Source: an uncultured Collinsella sp. (GTDB taxonomy: Bacteria > Actinomycetota > Coriobacteriia > Coriobacteriales > Coriobacteriaceae). Taken from it: a stretch of 64,000 nt of DNA. The translations under genes and the position numbers were made by a program. The stretch lies in assembly GCA_959599915.1 (NCBI GenBank), contig CAUGJE010000003.1:62001-126000 (forward strand), in the 5' to 3' direction. Shown here in pieces: positions 33,362 through 41,636 of the stretch; positions within the stretch are counted from its first letter, which is position 1, and each line of letters begins with the position of its first letter. The notes beneath the pieces were generated by a model, which was not told where the DNA came from, ran no database searches, and saw nothing but the letters and a program-made list of their open reading frames with translations.

Positions 33362-34679
33362 TGAACGTGCTCCAAACGTGATGCAGACCGGCGATGAACT
33401 TGTCGATGTCGGCCTTGTCGTTGTAGAAGGCCACGCTGGCGCGGCAGCAGGCAAGGTTCTCGACGCCCAGCCAGGTGAGCAGTGGCTGCGCGCAGTGGTG
33501 GCCGGCGCGGATGCAGACGCCGTCCATGTCCATGATGCTCGCGACGTCGTGCGGGTGGATGCCCTTGACGTTAAAGCTCACAACGCCGTGGTGGTTGTCC
33601 CAATAGATGGAGCCGATGATCTGGACAAAGTCGAGCTGCATGAGTTCGCCCATCAGATAGTGGACGAGTGCCTGCTCGCGGGTCTGGATGTTCTCGTAAC
33701 CCACCGTGTTGACCAGGTAGTCGAGTGCCGCACCCGTGGCGAAGATGCCGGCGGCGTCCTGCGTACCCGCCTCGAACTTCTCGGGGACAGGAGCCCAGAC
33801 GGCGTCCTGCTCGGTGACCGAATCGATCATCTCGCCGCCGGTGAGCATGGGCGGCATGGCGTTGAGCAGGTCCATCTTGCCCCACAGCACGCCGATGCCC
33901 ATGGGGCCCATGGCCTTGTGCGCGCTAAAGGCAAAGAAGTCGGCGCCCAGGTCGGCCACATCGACCGGCATGTGCGGCAGCGACTGCGCACCGTCGACGA
34001 CCAGGTAGCCGCCGTACTTGTGCACGAGCTTGCCGAGGTTCTTGACCGGGTTCTCGACGCCCAGCACGTTGGAGACCTGTCCCACGGCCAGGATTTTGGT
34101 CTTGGGACCCACCTTTGCAAGAACCTCCTCGGTGGTGAGCTGGCCGGTCTTGGTGGGGTAGAGGTAGACGAGCTTGGCGCCGGTCTCGCGGCAGACCTGC
34201 TGCCACGGAATCAGGTTCGAGTGGTGCTCCATGATGGTGATGACGACCTCGTCGCCCGGTTCGAGCACTGTGGGCGCAAAGCTCTTGGCGACCAGGTTGA
34301 GCGACTCGCTCGTGTTGCGGGTGAAGACGACCTCGTTGGCCTGTGGGGCGCCGATGAGGTCGGCGATCTGCTGGCGGACCTTCGCGATGGCGTCGGTGGC
34401 CTCGACGGACAGCGAGTACAGTCCGCGCAGGGGGTTGGCGTTCATGCGCTGGTAGAAGTCGCGCTCGGCGTCGAGCACACAGGCAGGGCGCTGCGCGGTG
34501 GCGGCGCTATCGAGGAAGGCGATCTCGGGGTGCTGCTGGAACAGCGGGAACTGGCCCTTGTAGGGGTTGGTCTCGATGTCCACGGTGGGCCAGCCGCGCG
34601 AAGCCTCGTCGCTGGCGTCGAGCTCCATGGGCTCGGGGGCAGTGCAGGTGTCGCATTTAACGTGCTCGGTGTCGATCAT
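33354..34679 (-). CDS. sufS: SufS cysteine desulfurase
   Basis: 441 residues; PLP enzyme that removes sulfur from cysteine for Fe-S assembly. The core shows NANPLRGLYSLSVEATDA, ITIMEHHSNLIPWQQ, DGAQSLPHMPVDV, the PLP lysine in FSAHKAMGPMGIGVLWG and the catalytic Cys in RAGHHCAQPLL. About 30 residues precede the usual start and include KCDTC, an unusual cysteine pair that might bind metal. ATG overlaps the sufD stop (ATGA). Coupled with sufU downstream. Confidence 0.95.
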   Translation of the reverse strand: MIDTEHVKCDTCTAPEPMELDASDEASRGWPTVDIETNPYKGQFPLFQQHPEIAFLDSAATAQRPACVLDAERDFYQRMNANPLRGLYSLSVEATDAIAKVRQQIADLIGAPQANEVVFTRNTSESLNLVAKSFAPTVLEPGDEVVITIMEHHSNLIPWQQVCRETGAKLVYLYPTKTGQLTTEEVLAKVGPKTKILAVGQVSNVLGVENPVKNLGKLVHKYGGYLVVDGAQSLPHMPVDVADLGADFFAFSAHKAMGPMGIGVLWGKMDLLNAMPPMLTGGEMIDSVTEQDAVWAPVPEKFEAGTQDAAGIFATGAALDYLVNTVGYENIQTREQALVHYLMGELMQLDFVQIIGSIYWDNHHGVVSFNVKGIHPHDVASIMDMDGVCIRAGHHCAQPLLTWLGVENLACCRASVAFYNDKADIDKFIAGLHHVWSTFNG

Positions 34680-35947
34680 GCGAGCTCCTCTTCAAAGTTG
34701 TCGATCAGGTTGTTCCCCAGGCGGACGACGGCGGCGCGGGTGCGCTCGTCGGTGGCGGAAAGCGCGGCGTCCTCCAGCTTGGCGCGGATGAACAGGTCCT
34801 CGGCGGCGTTTTGGTCAAGGCCGCGGCAGGCGAGATAGAACAGCTGCTCGTCGCGGACGTGACCGATGGTGGCGCCGTGGTTGCCGGCGACGTCGTCCTC
34901 ATCGCATAGGATGACGGGAACGGTCTTGTTGTCGACGCCCTTGTTGGCCAAGAGCACCGTCTCGCGCTCGGTACCGGTTGCACCCTTGCAGCCGTGCACG
35001 AGGTCGATGGTGCCGCGGTAGACCTTCTTGGACGTGCCGGTCAGCACGCCGTTGGCGTCGATCTCGCACTCGGTCTTGCGACCGCGGTGGCGCAGCTCAT
35101 AGTTAAAGTCGCGCACCTGCTCGCGGGCGCCCAGGTAATCGGTATCGATGGTGATCTTGGCGGTATCGCCCAGCAGGTCGCCGGCAAGGCCGGTGGCGCT
35201 GGCGCCGGCACCCAGGACGGTGTGTTGCACGTTGACGCGCGCGCCCTCGTCCAGGAACAGGCCGGTGTCGTCGAGCGCGATCCAGCTATCGTCGAGCGTC
35301 TGCGTGCAGGTCACGTTGACGGTGGCGTACTCGTGGGCGCACACGCGTAGCACGGAGCCCACGACACCCTCGCCGGTAACAGGAGAGTCTAGGGCAATAT
35401 GCAGGTCGAGCGTTGCGTGCGGGCGAGCGACGATGTCGATGGCGGCGATGGCCGCGGCGGCATCGACACCGCTCACACGCACGGTAACCGTGGCGTGCTG
35501 GTATGCGGGCGCATCGATGACGATGCGCTTGGTAGCGTGCTCGGCCAAGTAGGCGTAGGCAGCCTCGCCCATGCCGGTTTCGAAGGCTTCAGCAGGGGAG
35601 AGCTCCTCCTCGAGCTTGATGGCGCCAGCCTGATAGACGGATGTGGCGGGCACGTCGAGCTCGGTCTCGGGCGTGATGCGGGCGCGGTCGGCGGCATCAC
35701 CGGGGGCGGAGGCGCGGCGCTCGGGGAAGCGCTCGGCCATGGCGTTCATGGCGGTGCCAAACGCGTCGGCAGCGCCGGAAAACTGCTCGCCCAAGCCTTC
35801 GACCTCAACGGCCTCCGCGGGAGCGGCGGCAAGCTCGTCAGAGAGCTCGAGCTTGGTCTGATTCATTTTCAACCAGCCCCAGGTTGCTGCGGGCATCGCG
35901 TTGACCTGCTCGAGCGTGGTAGCAGCGGCGTTGGTTTCCTGTTTCAT
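34676..35947 (-). CDS. sufD: SufD, Fe-S scaffold subunit
   Basis: 423 residues; pairs with SufB in the SufBCD complex. The right-handed beta-helix core is recognisable in the C-terminal half (INYELRHRGRKTECEIDANG, NKGVDNKTVPVILCDEDDVAGNHGATIGHV), including the conserved H-G-A-T-I-G near the end. The N-terminal third is variable. ATG 35947 overlaps the sufB stop by one base (TAATG). Confidence 0.92.
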   Translation of the reverse strand: MKQETNAAATTLEQVNAMPAATWGWLKMNQTKLELSDELAAAPAEAVEVEGLGEQFSGAADAFGTAMNAMAERFPERRASAPGDAADRARITPETELDVPATSVYQAGAIKLEEELSPAEAFETGMGEAAYAYLAEHATKRIVIDAPAYQHATVTVRVSGVDAAAAIAAIDIVARPHATLDLHIALDSPVTGEGVVGSVLRVCAHEYATVNVTCTQTLDDSWIALDDTGLFLDEGARVNVQHTVLGAGASATGLAGDLLGDTAKITIDTDYLGAREQVRDFNYELRHRGRKTECEIDANGVLTGTSKKVYRGTIDLVHGCKGATGTERETVLLANKGVDNKTVPVILCDEDDVAGNHGATIGHVRDEQLFYLACRGLDQNAAEDLFIRAKLEDAALSATDERTRAAVVRLGNNLIDNFEEELA

Positions 35948-37359
35948 TATCCGATCGCTCCTTCCATCTCGAGCTTGATCAGGTTGTTCATCTCGACGGC
36001 GTACTCCAGCGGCAGCTCCTTGGAGACCGGGTTAGCAAAGCCGTTGACGATCATGGTGCGGGCCTCTTCCTCCGAGATGCCGCGGCTCATCAGGTAGAAC
36101 ACCTTGTCGTCGCCGATGCGGCCGATGGTGGCCTCGTGGCCGATGTCGACGTTCTTGGCGCGGATGTCCATAGCGGGGATGGTGTCGGAGCGGCTCTGGT
36201 CATCGAGCATGAGCGACTGACAGCTCACGGTTGCCTTGGAGCCCTCGGCCTTGGGTGTCGCCACGATGGAGCTGCGGAAGGTCTGGATGCCGCCGCTCTT
36301 GGAGATGCCCTTGGTCTCGACGGTCGCCGAGGTCTCGGGCGCGTTGAGCACGACCTTGCAGCCGGTGTCGAGGTTCTGCCCGGCGCCGGCGAAGGTGATG
36401 CCGGTAAAGCTCGAGCGGGCGCGGCGGCCGTTGAGCACGCTCATGGGATAGAGGTAACCTACGTGGCTGCCGAAGGAGCCGCTGATCCATTCGATGTCGC
36501 CGTCCTCGTCCACGCGCGCACGCTTGGTGTTGAGGTTGTACATATTCTTGGACCAGTTCTCGATGGTCGAGTAGCGCAGGTGCGCACGCTTGCCCACAAA
36601 GAGCTCCACGGCGCCAGCGTGGAGGTTGGCCACGTTGTACTTGGGAGCGGAGCAACCCTCAATGAAGTGCAGGTCGGCATCGTCCTCGACGATGATGAGC
36701 GTGTGCTCAAACTGGCCGGCACCCTTGGCGTTGAGGCGGAAGTAGCTCTGCAGCGGGAAGTCGAGCTTGGTGCCCTTGGGCACGTAGACAAACGAGCCGC
36801 CCGACCATACGGCGCCGTGCAGGGCCGCAAACTTGTGGTCGGTGGGCGGGATGAGCGTCATGAACTTCTCGTGGACGAGCGGCTCCCACTGCGGATCGTG
36901 CAGGGCCTCCTCGATGCCGGAGTAGACGATACCCATCTTGGACGCCGTGTCCTGCATGTTGTGGTAGACCAGCTCGGAGTCGTACTGTGCGCCGACGCCC
37001 GCCAGATAGCTGCGCTCGGCCTCGGGGATGCCCAAGCGCTCAAAGGTGTTCTTGATGTCGTCGGGCACCGACTCCCAGTCGTGCTTTTGGTCGGTGTTGG
37101 GCTTGACGTAGGTGACGATGTTGTCCATGTCCAGGCCCTCGATGGAGGGGCCCCACGTCGGGTCGGGAAAACGGTTGAAGATCTCGAGGGACTTTAAGCG
37201 CAGGTCGAGCATCCACTGCGGCTCGTCCTTCTTGGCGCTGATCTCGCGCACGATGTCGGGCGTGATGCCGGCGTCGAGGCGCTCGAATCCCTCCTCGCCA
37301 TAGGTGAAGTCGTAGAGGCTGCGGTCGATGTCCGCGACCTCGGTGCGGTTCTTGGTCAT
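35947..37359 (-). CDS. sufB: SufB, Fe-S scaffold subunit
   Basis: 470 residues, the family length. AGVGAQYDSELVYHNMQ and SGGSFVYVPKGTKLDFPLQSYF are family segments. FIEGCSAPKYNVANLHAGAVE, KNMYNLNTKRARV and the C-terminal MDIRAKNVDIGHEATIGRIGDD are strongly conserved. The Cys in EGCSAP and the C-terminal region support cluster assembly. Second gene in the operon, 12 bases after sufC. Confidence 0.97.
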   Translation of the reverse strand: MTKNRTEVADIDRSLYDFTYGEEGFERLDAGITPDIVREISAKKDEPQWMLDLRLKSLEIFNRFPDPTWGPSIEGLDMDNIVTYVKPNTDQKHDWESVPDDIKNTFERLGIPEAERSYLAGVGAQYDSELVYHNMQDTASKMGIVYSGIEEALHDPQWEPLVHEKFMTLIPPTDHKFAALHGAVWSGGSFVYVPKGTKLDFPLQSYFRLNAKGAGQFEHTLIIVEDDADLHFIEGCSAPKYNVANLHAGAVELFVGKRAHLRYSTIENWSKNMYNLNTKRARVDEDGDIEWISGSFGSHVGYLYPMSVLNGRRARSSFTGITFAGAGQNLDTGCKVVLNAPETSATVETKGISKSGGIQTFRSSIVATPKAEGSKATVSCQSLMLDDQSRSDTIPAMDIRAKNVDIGHEATIGRIGDDKVFYLMSRGISEEEARTMIVNGFANPVSKELPLEYAVEMNNLIKLEMEGAIG

Positions 37360-37371
37360 TACGTCGCCCCT

Positions 37372-38172
37372 TTACGCCTGCTGCTCGGCAGCGGCGGCCT
37401 CGGCCTGGGCGCGCTGCTCGGCGGCCTCGCGCTCGAAGGTCTCAAAGCCGTTCTTGTCGATCCAGGGGATGAGCGAGGCGTCGTCCTCGCGCACGATGTG
37501 GCCCTTGACCATAACGTGGACGCGGTCGACATCCAGGTGCTCCAAGATGCGCGTGTTGTGCGTGATGATGAGCATGGAGCCGTCGCAGCTCTTGCGGTAG
37601 GCGTCCATGCCGTGGCTGACGGTGGACAGAGCGTCGACGTCCAGGCCGGAGTCGGTTTCGTCCAGGATGGCGAGCTTGGGCTGCAGCAGCAGAAGCTGGA
37701 GCATCTCGACCTTCTTCTTCTCGCCGCCCGAGAAGCCTACGCCCAGCTCGCGGTTGAGGTAGGCGGTATCCATGTTGAGCTCGGCCGCGAGCTCCTTGAC
37801 GCGACGGCGGAACTCCTTGCCTTTCATCTCCAGGCCGGGGCGGCCGGCAATGCTGGCGCGCAGGAAGCTCGACAGCGGCACGCCGGGGATTTCGACCGGA
37901 GCCTGGAAGCTCAAGAACAGGCCTGCGCGGGAGCGCTTGTCGGTGGTGAGCTCGGTGATGTCCTGGCCGTCAAAGACGATGCGGCCGTCATTGACGGTAT
38001 AGACGGGGTCGCCCATGACCAGGTGGCCGAGGGTGGACTTGCCGGCGCCGTTGGGCCCCATCAGCACGTGGGTCTCGCCGGCGGCGACGTTAAGGTTGAC
38101 GTTGTGGAGGATGGTCTTCTCGTCCACGGAGGCGGTCAGACCTTCGATGGAAAGCAGCGGATTTGCGCTCAT
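37372..38172 (-). CDS. sufC: SufC, ATPase of the Suf complex
   Basis: 266 residues; ABC-type ATPase. Walker A GPNGAGKSTLGHLVMG, signature GFSGGEKKKVEMLQLL, Walker B LAILDETDSGLDVDALS and the H-loop LIITHNTRIL are all present. An Ala/Gln-rich tail of about 20 residues follows. AGAGAGGGA precedes ATG 38172, preferred over an ATG ten codons earlier. First gene of the operon; promoter at 38237-38264. Confidence 0.97.
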   Translation of the reverse strand: MSANPLLSIEGLTASVDEKTILHNVNLNVAAGETHVLMGPNGAGKSTLGHLVMGDPVYTVNDGRIVFDGQDITELTTDKRSRAGLFLSFQAPVEIPGVPLSSFLRASIAGRPGLEMKGKEFRRRVKELAAELNMDTAYLNRELGVGFSGGEKKKVEMLQLLLLQPKLAILDETDSGLDVDALSTVSHGMDAYRKSCDGSMLIITHNTRILEHLDVDRVHVMVKGHIVREDDASLIPWIDKNGFETFEREAAEQRAQAEAAAAEQQA

Positions 38173-38236
38173 GCTGTCCCTCTCTGTATATGGTGTACTC
38201 ATAGGTGTACTAAACCCTAGGAATCTTCTCGGAATA

Positions 38237-38264
38237 AAGTTACTATGGGTTCTGCGTTAGTCAA
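38237..38264 (-). promoter_or_regulatory. Predicted promoter of the suf operon
   Basis: On the minus strand, TTGACT, 16-bp spacer, TAACTT. The leader to sufC carries a direct repeat of AGTACACC near 38186-38202, a possible regulator site. Confidence 0.45.
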
Positions 38265-38285
38265 GGGAAAACCCGACTAATCCAC

Positions 38286-38314
38286 TCGACTTTTTAGATG
38301 TGGGACATAATAAT
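38286..38314 (+). promoter_or_regulatory. Predicted promoter of the IscR-like gene
   Basis: TCGACT, 17-bp spacer, AATAAT. The -10 box lies within the left arm of the inverted repeat at 38302, so binding there would block transcription. Confidence 0.45.
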
Positions 38315-38371
38315 CAGGTTTGTTTGCCCCGCGTGCATGGGATTTGGGACAAACAAGCCTGATTTTGTCCC
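38302..38371. repeat. Paired hairpin repeat between suf operon and iscR-like gene
   Basis: The left unit 38302-38330 and right unit 38346-38371 each begin GGGACA and end CCCC or GTCCC. The two are inverted copies of each other (AATCAGG, TTGTTTG and complements). The right unit alone has perfect 8-bp arms GGGACAAA/TTTGTCCC. This is the layout of two inverted REP units, but the site also overlaps the regulator promoter and could be an operator. Confidence 0.6.
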
Positions 38372-38392
38372 AGGATCAACGGGAGGGTAGGT

Positions 38393-38824
38393 ATGCTCAT
38401 TTCTTCTAAGGGCCGCTATGCCCTCCGGTTAATGATCTATATCGCGGCGCTGGGTGACGCCGAGGGCAAGATTGCTTTGCGCGAGGTTGCCGACCGTGAA
38501 CATATCTCGCAAAAGTATTTGGAGCAGCTGGTTCGTCCGCTTATGAAGGCGGGCCTGCTTAAGAGCGTGCGCGGCAAAGGCGGTGGCTACATGATGGCCA
38601 AGGACCCCGCCGAGGTGCGTGCTGGCGACATCCTGCGCGCTGTCGAGGGCAGCACGGCGCCCGTGGCGTGCGACGGCATCGACAACAGCTGCACCCGCAG
38701 CGATTTGTGCTCGACCGTCAAGTTCTGGCGCGGCCTGGACGACGTGATCGAAAAGTACGTCGACGGCGTGACGTTGGCCGTCCTGGCCGCCGTCCCCGAA
38801 ATCAACTTTGACATTAAGCTGTAG
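38393..38824 (+). CDS. Rrf2-family Fe-S-sensing regulator, IscR-like
   Basis: 143 residues. MLISSKGRYALRLMIYIAAL and REVADREHISQKYLEQLVRPL form the winged helix; GLLKSVRGKGGGYMMAKDP is the wing. Three cysteines in VACDGIDNSCTRSDLCSTVKFW have the spacing expected of an Fe-S-binding Rrf2 protein. It is divergent from sufCBDSU, which it most likely represses when clusters are plentiful. ACGGGAGG lies upstream of the ATG. The toxin-antitoxin pair follows after 8 bases. Confidence 0.9.
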   Translation: MLISSKGRYALRLMIYIAALGDAEGKIALREVADREHISQKYLEQLVRPLMKAGLLKSVRGKGGGYMMAKDPAEVRAGDILRAVEGSTAPVACDGIDNSCTRSDLCSTVKFWRGLDDVIEKYVDGVTLAVLAAVPEINFDIKL

Positions 38825-38832
38825 GGGTGCAA

Positions 38833-39120
38833 ATGGCATCTCTCGACAAGGTGTACAAGCAAATCGAAGTTTTTGCTCGGGAATGTGACGCCGAGAAGGT
38901 CGTATTGTTTGGTTCTCGTGCTCGAGGCGACAACTTGCCCAAGAGCGATATTGACATCGCCGTAGCAGGTTGCCGGGATTTCGGCCGTTTCTCATATTTG
39001 ATCGAGGAACATCTTGATACTCTTTTAGATGTAGATGTCGTCAATCTCGACGAGTCCCTATCGCAGCAATTGCTCGATGAGATTGCCAGGGATGGTGTGA
39101 TTCTGTATGAAAAAATATGA
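38833..39120 (+). CDS. MNT-domain nucleotidyltransferase (antitoxin of HEPN/MNT pair)
   Basis: 95 residues. VVLFGSRARGDNLPKSDIDIAVAG carries the minimal nucleotidyltransferase motif GS...SDID with both catalytic Asp residues. MntA-type proteins neutralise HEPN toxins by adding nucleotides near the active site. ATG 38833 is chosen over GTG 38827. The stop overlaps the next start by 14 bases. The DNA is more AT-rich than the suf region, which suggests acquisition. Confidence 0.85.
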   Translation: MASLDKVYKQIEVFARECDAEKVVLFGSRARGDNLPKSDIDIAVAGCRDFGRFSYLIEEHLDTLLDVDVVNLDESLSQQLLDEIARDGVILYEKI

Positions 39121-39526
39121 GAACTTTGTTAGCGCCTTGGCGAATCTTGAGGATGCGCCCAATCAGGATCTCAACAATGATTTTGTTCAGAGTGGATTAA
39201 TTAATAAGTTCAATCTTCAATTTGAACTGAGCTGGAAGCTCCTTAAGCGTCTGCTCGAGTATGAGGGCGCCACGCTTGCCGCGTCGGGGTCTCCTCGTGC
39301 CATCTTGAAGGAGTCGTACCGATTCTACGACTTTATTGATGAGGCAGCCTGGCTAGACATGCTCAGAGACCGCAATACGAACGTCCATATCTATGACAAC
39401 AAGCTCGCTCAAGATTTGATTCAGCGTATCCTGAACGTCTATATCCCCGCTTTCTGTCAGTTGAGAGACGGGCTGATGGGACGCTACGGCGATCTTCTTC
39501 TGGTGCCCGACGACCAGTTTGTTTAA
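39107..39526 (+). CDS. HEPN-domain protein (HI0074-like toxin)
   Basis: 139 residues, all-helical. NKFNLQFELSWKLLKRLLEYEG and RAILKESYRFYDFIDEAAWLDML match the HI0074 nucleotidyltransferase-partner family. RDRNTNVHIYD carries the HEPN RNase motif, Arg followed by four residues and His. The gene overlaps the MNT gene by 14 bases, the normal arrangement of HEPN/MNT toxin-antitoxin systems. Confidence 0.85.
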   Translation: MKKYENFVSALANLEDAPNQDLNNDFVQSGLINKFNLQFELSWKLLKRLLEYEGATLAASGSPRAILKESYRFYDFIDEAAWLDMLRDRNTNVHIYDNKLAQDLIQRILNVYIPAFCQLRDGLMGRYGDLLLVPDDQFV

Positions 39527-39663
39527 TTCCTTTAGATTTCGCGGATTTCGCGGAGGGTTGTTGCCGTTTACCGAGGGGTTGTTGTGCAACAACGGGCGAG
39601 CTGCAATACTTACTCTTATCTTTGCAAACTGCACTTTAACTACACCAATGCAGGGAGGATCTT

Positions 39664-41397
39664 ATGCAGCCCAAGCATTCTGCTATTGTCGCGGGCCTGA
39701 CGCTGGCGCTTTCGTTTGGCGCCGTTTCCGCGCCGGCACCCGCCGCTGCCGAGGAGCCCACGCCGGGCGTTGCCTCGAATGCGACCGATATCGATAAGGG
39801 TCTCTATACCCAGCAGTCCTTCTCGGGCGTGCTGAGGTCGGTCCAGGGCGTTTCGTTTGTTAACGTGACCACCGAGATGAAGTACTTTACCAAGTACGAG
39901 AGCCATGGCAACTATAACCAGGGCTTTTCGTATGGCGACGGCTATAACGCGCTGGGCTATTACCAGTTCGACCGTCGATGGTCGCTCATTCCGTTTATGA
40001 AGCAGGCCTACAACTACAACCCCGAAAAATACAGCATGCTCAAGGATGCGATTGATCGCGGCAGCGAGATCTCCAACGCGAGCAATGCCATGTACGAGAA
40101 CGGCCAGCTCACCGAGCTGGGCCATATCGCGCAAGATGCCTTCCAAGGTGCGTACAACACCGATCCTGTTGAGTTCTCAGCACTTCAAGATGCCTATGCG
40201 TACAACTCGTACTATGCGGTGACCGAGGCGTGGCTCAAGAGTGGCTTGGGCATTGATGTTTCGGGCCGCGCCGATTGCGTTAAGGGCATGGTGTGGAGTA
40301 TCACCAACATGTGCGGCACCGGTGGTTGCAGGGACTTCTTCCGCTGGGCAAACCTTTCTAACAGTATGACCGACCGCGAGTTTGTGACGGCGCTCTCCAA
40401 CAGCGTGGTCAATAACGTGGCGACCAAGTATTCGAGCCAGCCCGAGTATCATGAGGGCTGGAAGAATCGTTATAAGAATGAGCTGAAGGACTGCTTGGTT
40501 TATATCGCTGAGGACGAGGCTGCCGCCGCGACGCCCGTGCAGCCCGAGCCCTCGCCGGCGCCCTCGCCGACGCCTGATTCGAATGACGACTCGAGTGACG
40601 ATGCCAATGATGACAGGATGGATGCGCCCTCGACCGATGCTGACGGTAATGGCTCTGCTGGTGGCACTACCAACGACGGCTCTACCTCGAACGGCTCCGA
40701 TTCGAACGGCTCTGCTGCGGGCGATTCGTCTTCAAGCTCTGCCGGCAATACGGACAGCGCCGCTTCTGGTTCGACCGACGCTGACACCTCTAACTCATCC
40801 ACCGGCTCGAGCGATTCGTCCGCTGACACCGGCTCTAACAAAGGCTCTGGCTCTGCCGCAACCCCTGATTCCGATGTTTCCAAGGACAACTCGAATAAGG
40901 CACCGGACGCTCCCGTTGCTTCGCCGGACAAGAAGCCTTCTTTCTCCGTGCAGCTTGGTTCTACGCTGGGCTCTTCGCTGATGGCTGGTGTCAATAACGG
41001 CTCGACCCAGAACAAGGACAACTCTGATCAGGTTTCCACGGAAAAGACCGAGTCCGATAAGGGTTCTAGCTCTGATGAGAAGGGCGACAAGTCCGCTCAG
41101 GAGAAGGACGATGGCAAGAAGTCTGAATCTGAGGCGAAGGACGAGAACAAGGACAAGACCGAGGACGGAAAGCAGCAGGGCGAGGACAGCGGTAAGGGCA
41201 GCACCGACAACCAGGTCCAGGAGCAAAATGACTCCAAAACGGTGACCACCACGACCACGACGACTACAACGACCAAGTCCTCGGGCGGCAACATGCCCAA
41301 GACGGGCGATCTGATTGTGATGGCGAGCCTTGCCAGTGCAAGCTTGGCCACGCTGGGTGCCACGTCTATCGTAAGTGGTAAGCATAAGCTCGATTAG
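39664..41397 (+). CDS. Secreted, sortase-type wall-anchored protein
   Basis: 577 residues. A signal peptide of about 29 residues ends at APAAAEE. Residues 60-285 form a globular domain (MKYFTKYESHGNYNQGF, YNALGYYQFDRRWS, MCGTGGCRDFFRW) that looks lysozyme-like or otherwise carbohydrate-binding, but I cannot name the family. Residues 290-540 are a Ser/Asp/Gly/Lys-rich linker likely to span the wall. The C-terminus MPKTGD, a hydrophobic segment and a KHKLD tail form a sorting signal in which the usual leading Leu is Met. AGGGAGGA lies before the ATG. No sortase gene is in the window. Confidence 0.75.
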   Translation: MQPKHSAIVAGLTLALSFGAVSAPAPAAAEEPTPGVASNATDIDKGLYTQQSFSGVLRSVQGVSFVNVTTEMKYFTKYESHGNYNQGFSYGDGYNALGYYQFDRRWSLIPFMKQAYNYNPEKYSMLKDAIDRGSEISNASNAMYENGQLTELGHIAQDAFQGAYNTDPVEFSALQDAYAYNSYYAVTEAWLKSGLGIDVSGRADCVKGMVWSITNMCGTGGCRDFFRWANLSNSMTDREFVTALSNSVVNNVATKYSSQPEYHEGWKNRYKNELKDCLVYIAEDEAAAATPVQPEPSPAPSPTPDSNDDSSDDANDDRMDAPSTDADGNGSAGGTTNDGSTSNGSDSNGSAAGDSSSSSAGNTDSAASGSTDADTSNSSTGSSDSSADTGSNKGSGSAATPDSDVSKDNSNKAPDAPVASPDKKPSFSVQLGSTLGSSLMAGVNNGSTQNKDNSDQVSTEKTESDKGSSSDEKGDKSAQEKDDGKKSESEAKDENKDKTEDGKQQGEDSGKGSTDNQVQEQNDSKTVTTTTTTTTTTKSSGGNMPKTGDLIVMASLASASLATLGATSIVSGKHKLD

Positions 41398-41467
41398 CAG
41401 AAGAAAACTTCTGGGGAGGACGGTTCGGAGGAGTAATCTTCCAGATCGTTTTCTATAAGAGTTTGGG

Positions 41468-41505
41468 ACGGGGTCCGGTGCGGCGGCATCGGACCCCGTT
41501 TTTGT
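41468..41505 (+). terminator. Terminator of the wall-anchored protein gene
   Basis: Perfect 10-bp stem ACGGGGTCCG/CGGACCCCGT with a 12-base loop, followed by TTTTT. Confidence 0.88.
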
Positions 41506-41575
41506 TGTGCAACGATTTGTTATGCCCCCTCGGGGGCATGTTGCTACCGTTGCCCGAAACGTTTACATGTCGATA

Positions 41576-41603
41576 TTGTTGCGCTCTACCCGCTCGTTAC
41601 AAT
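41576..41603 (+). promoter_or_regulatory. Predicted promoter of the AAA-ATPase-like gene
   Basis: TTGTTG, 16-bp spacer, TACAAT. A perfect hairpin ATGCCCCC/GGGGGCAT lies just upstream at 41522-41539. Confidence 0.4.
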
Positions 41604-41636
41604 GGGCATCGTGCTGCGTTAGAGGGAGAACTTACG

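Noticed and set aside
33378..34838. 486-codon open frame antisense to sufS
   Set aside because: Shadow of a conserved gene; product rich in His/Val/Asp with no domain.
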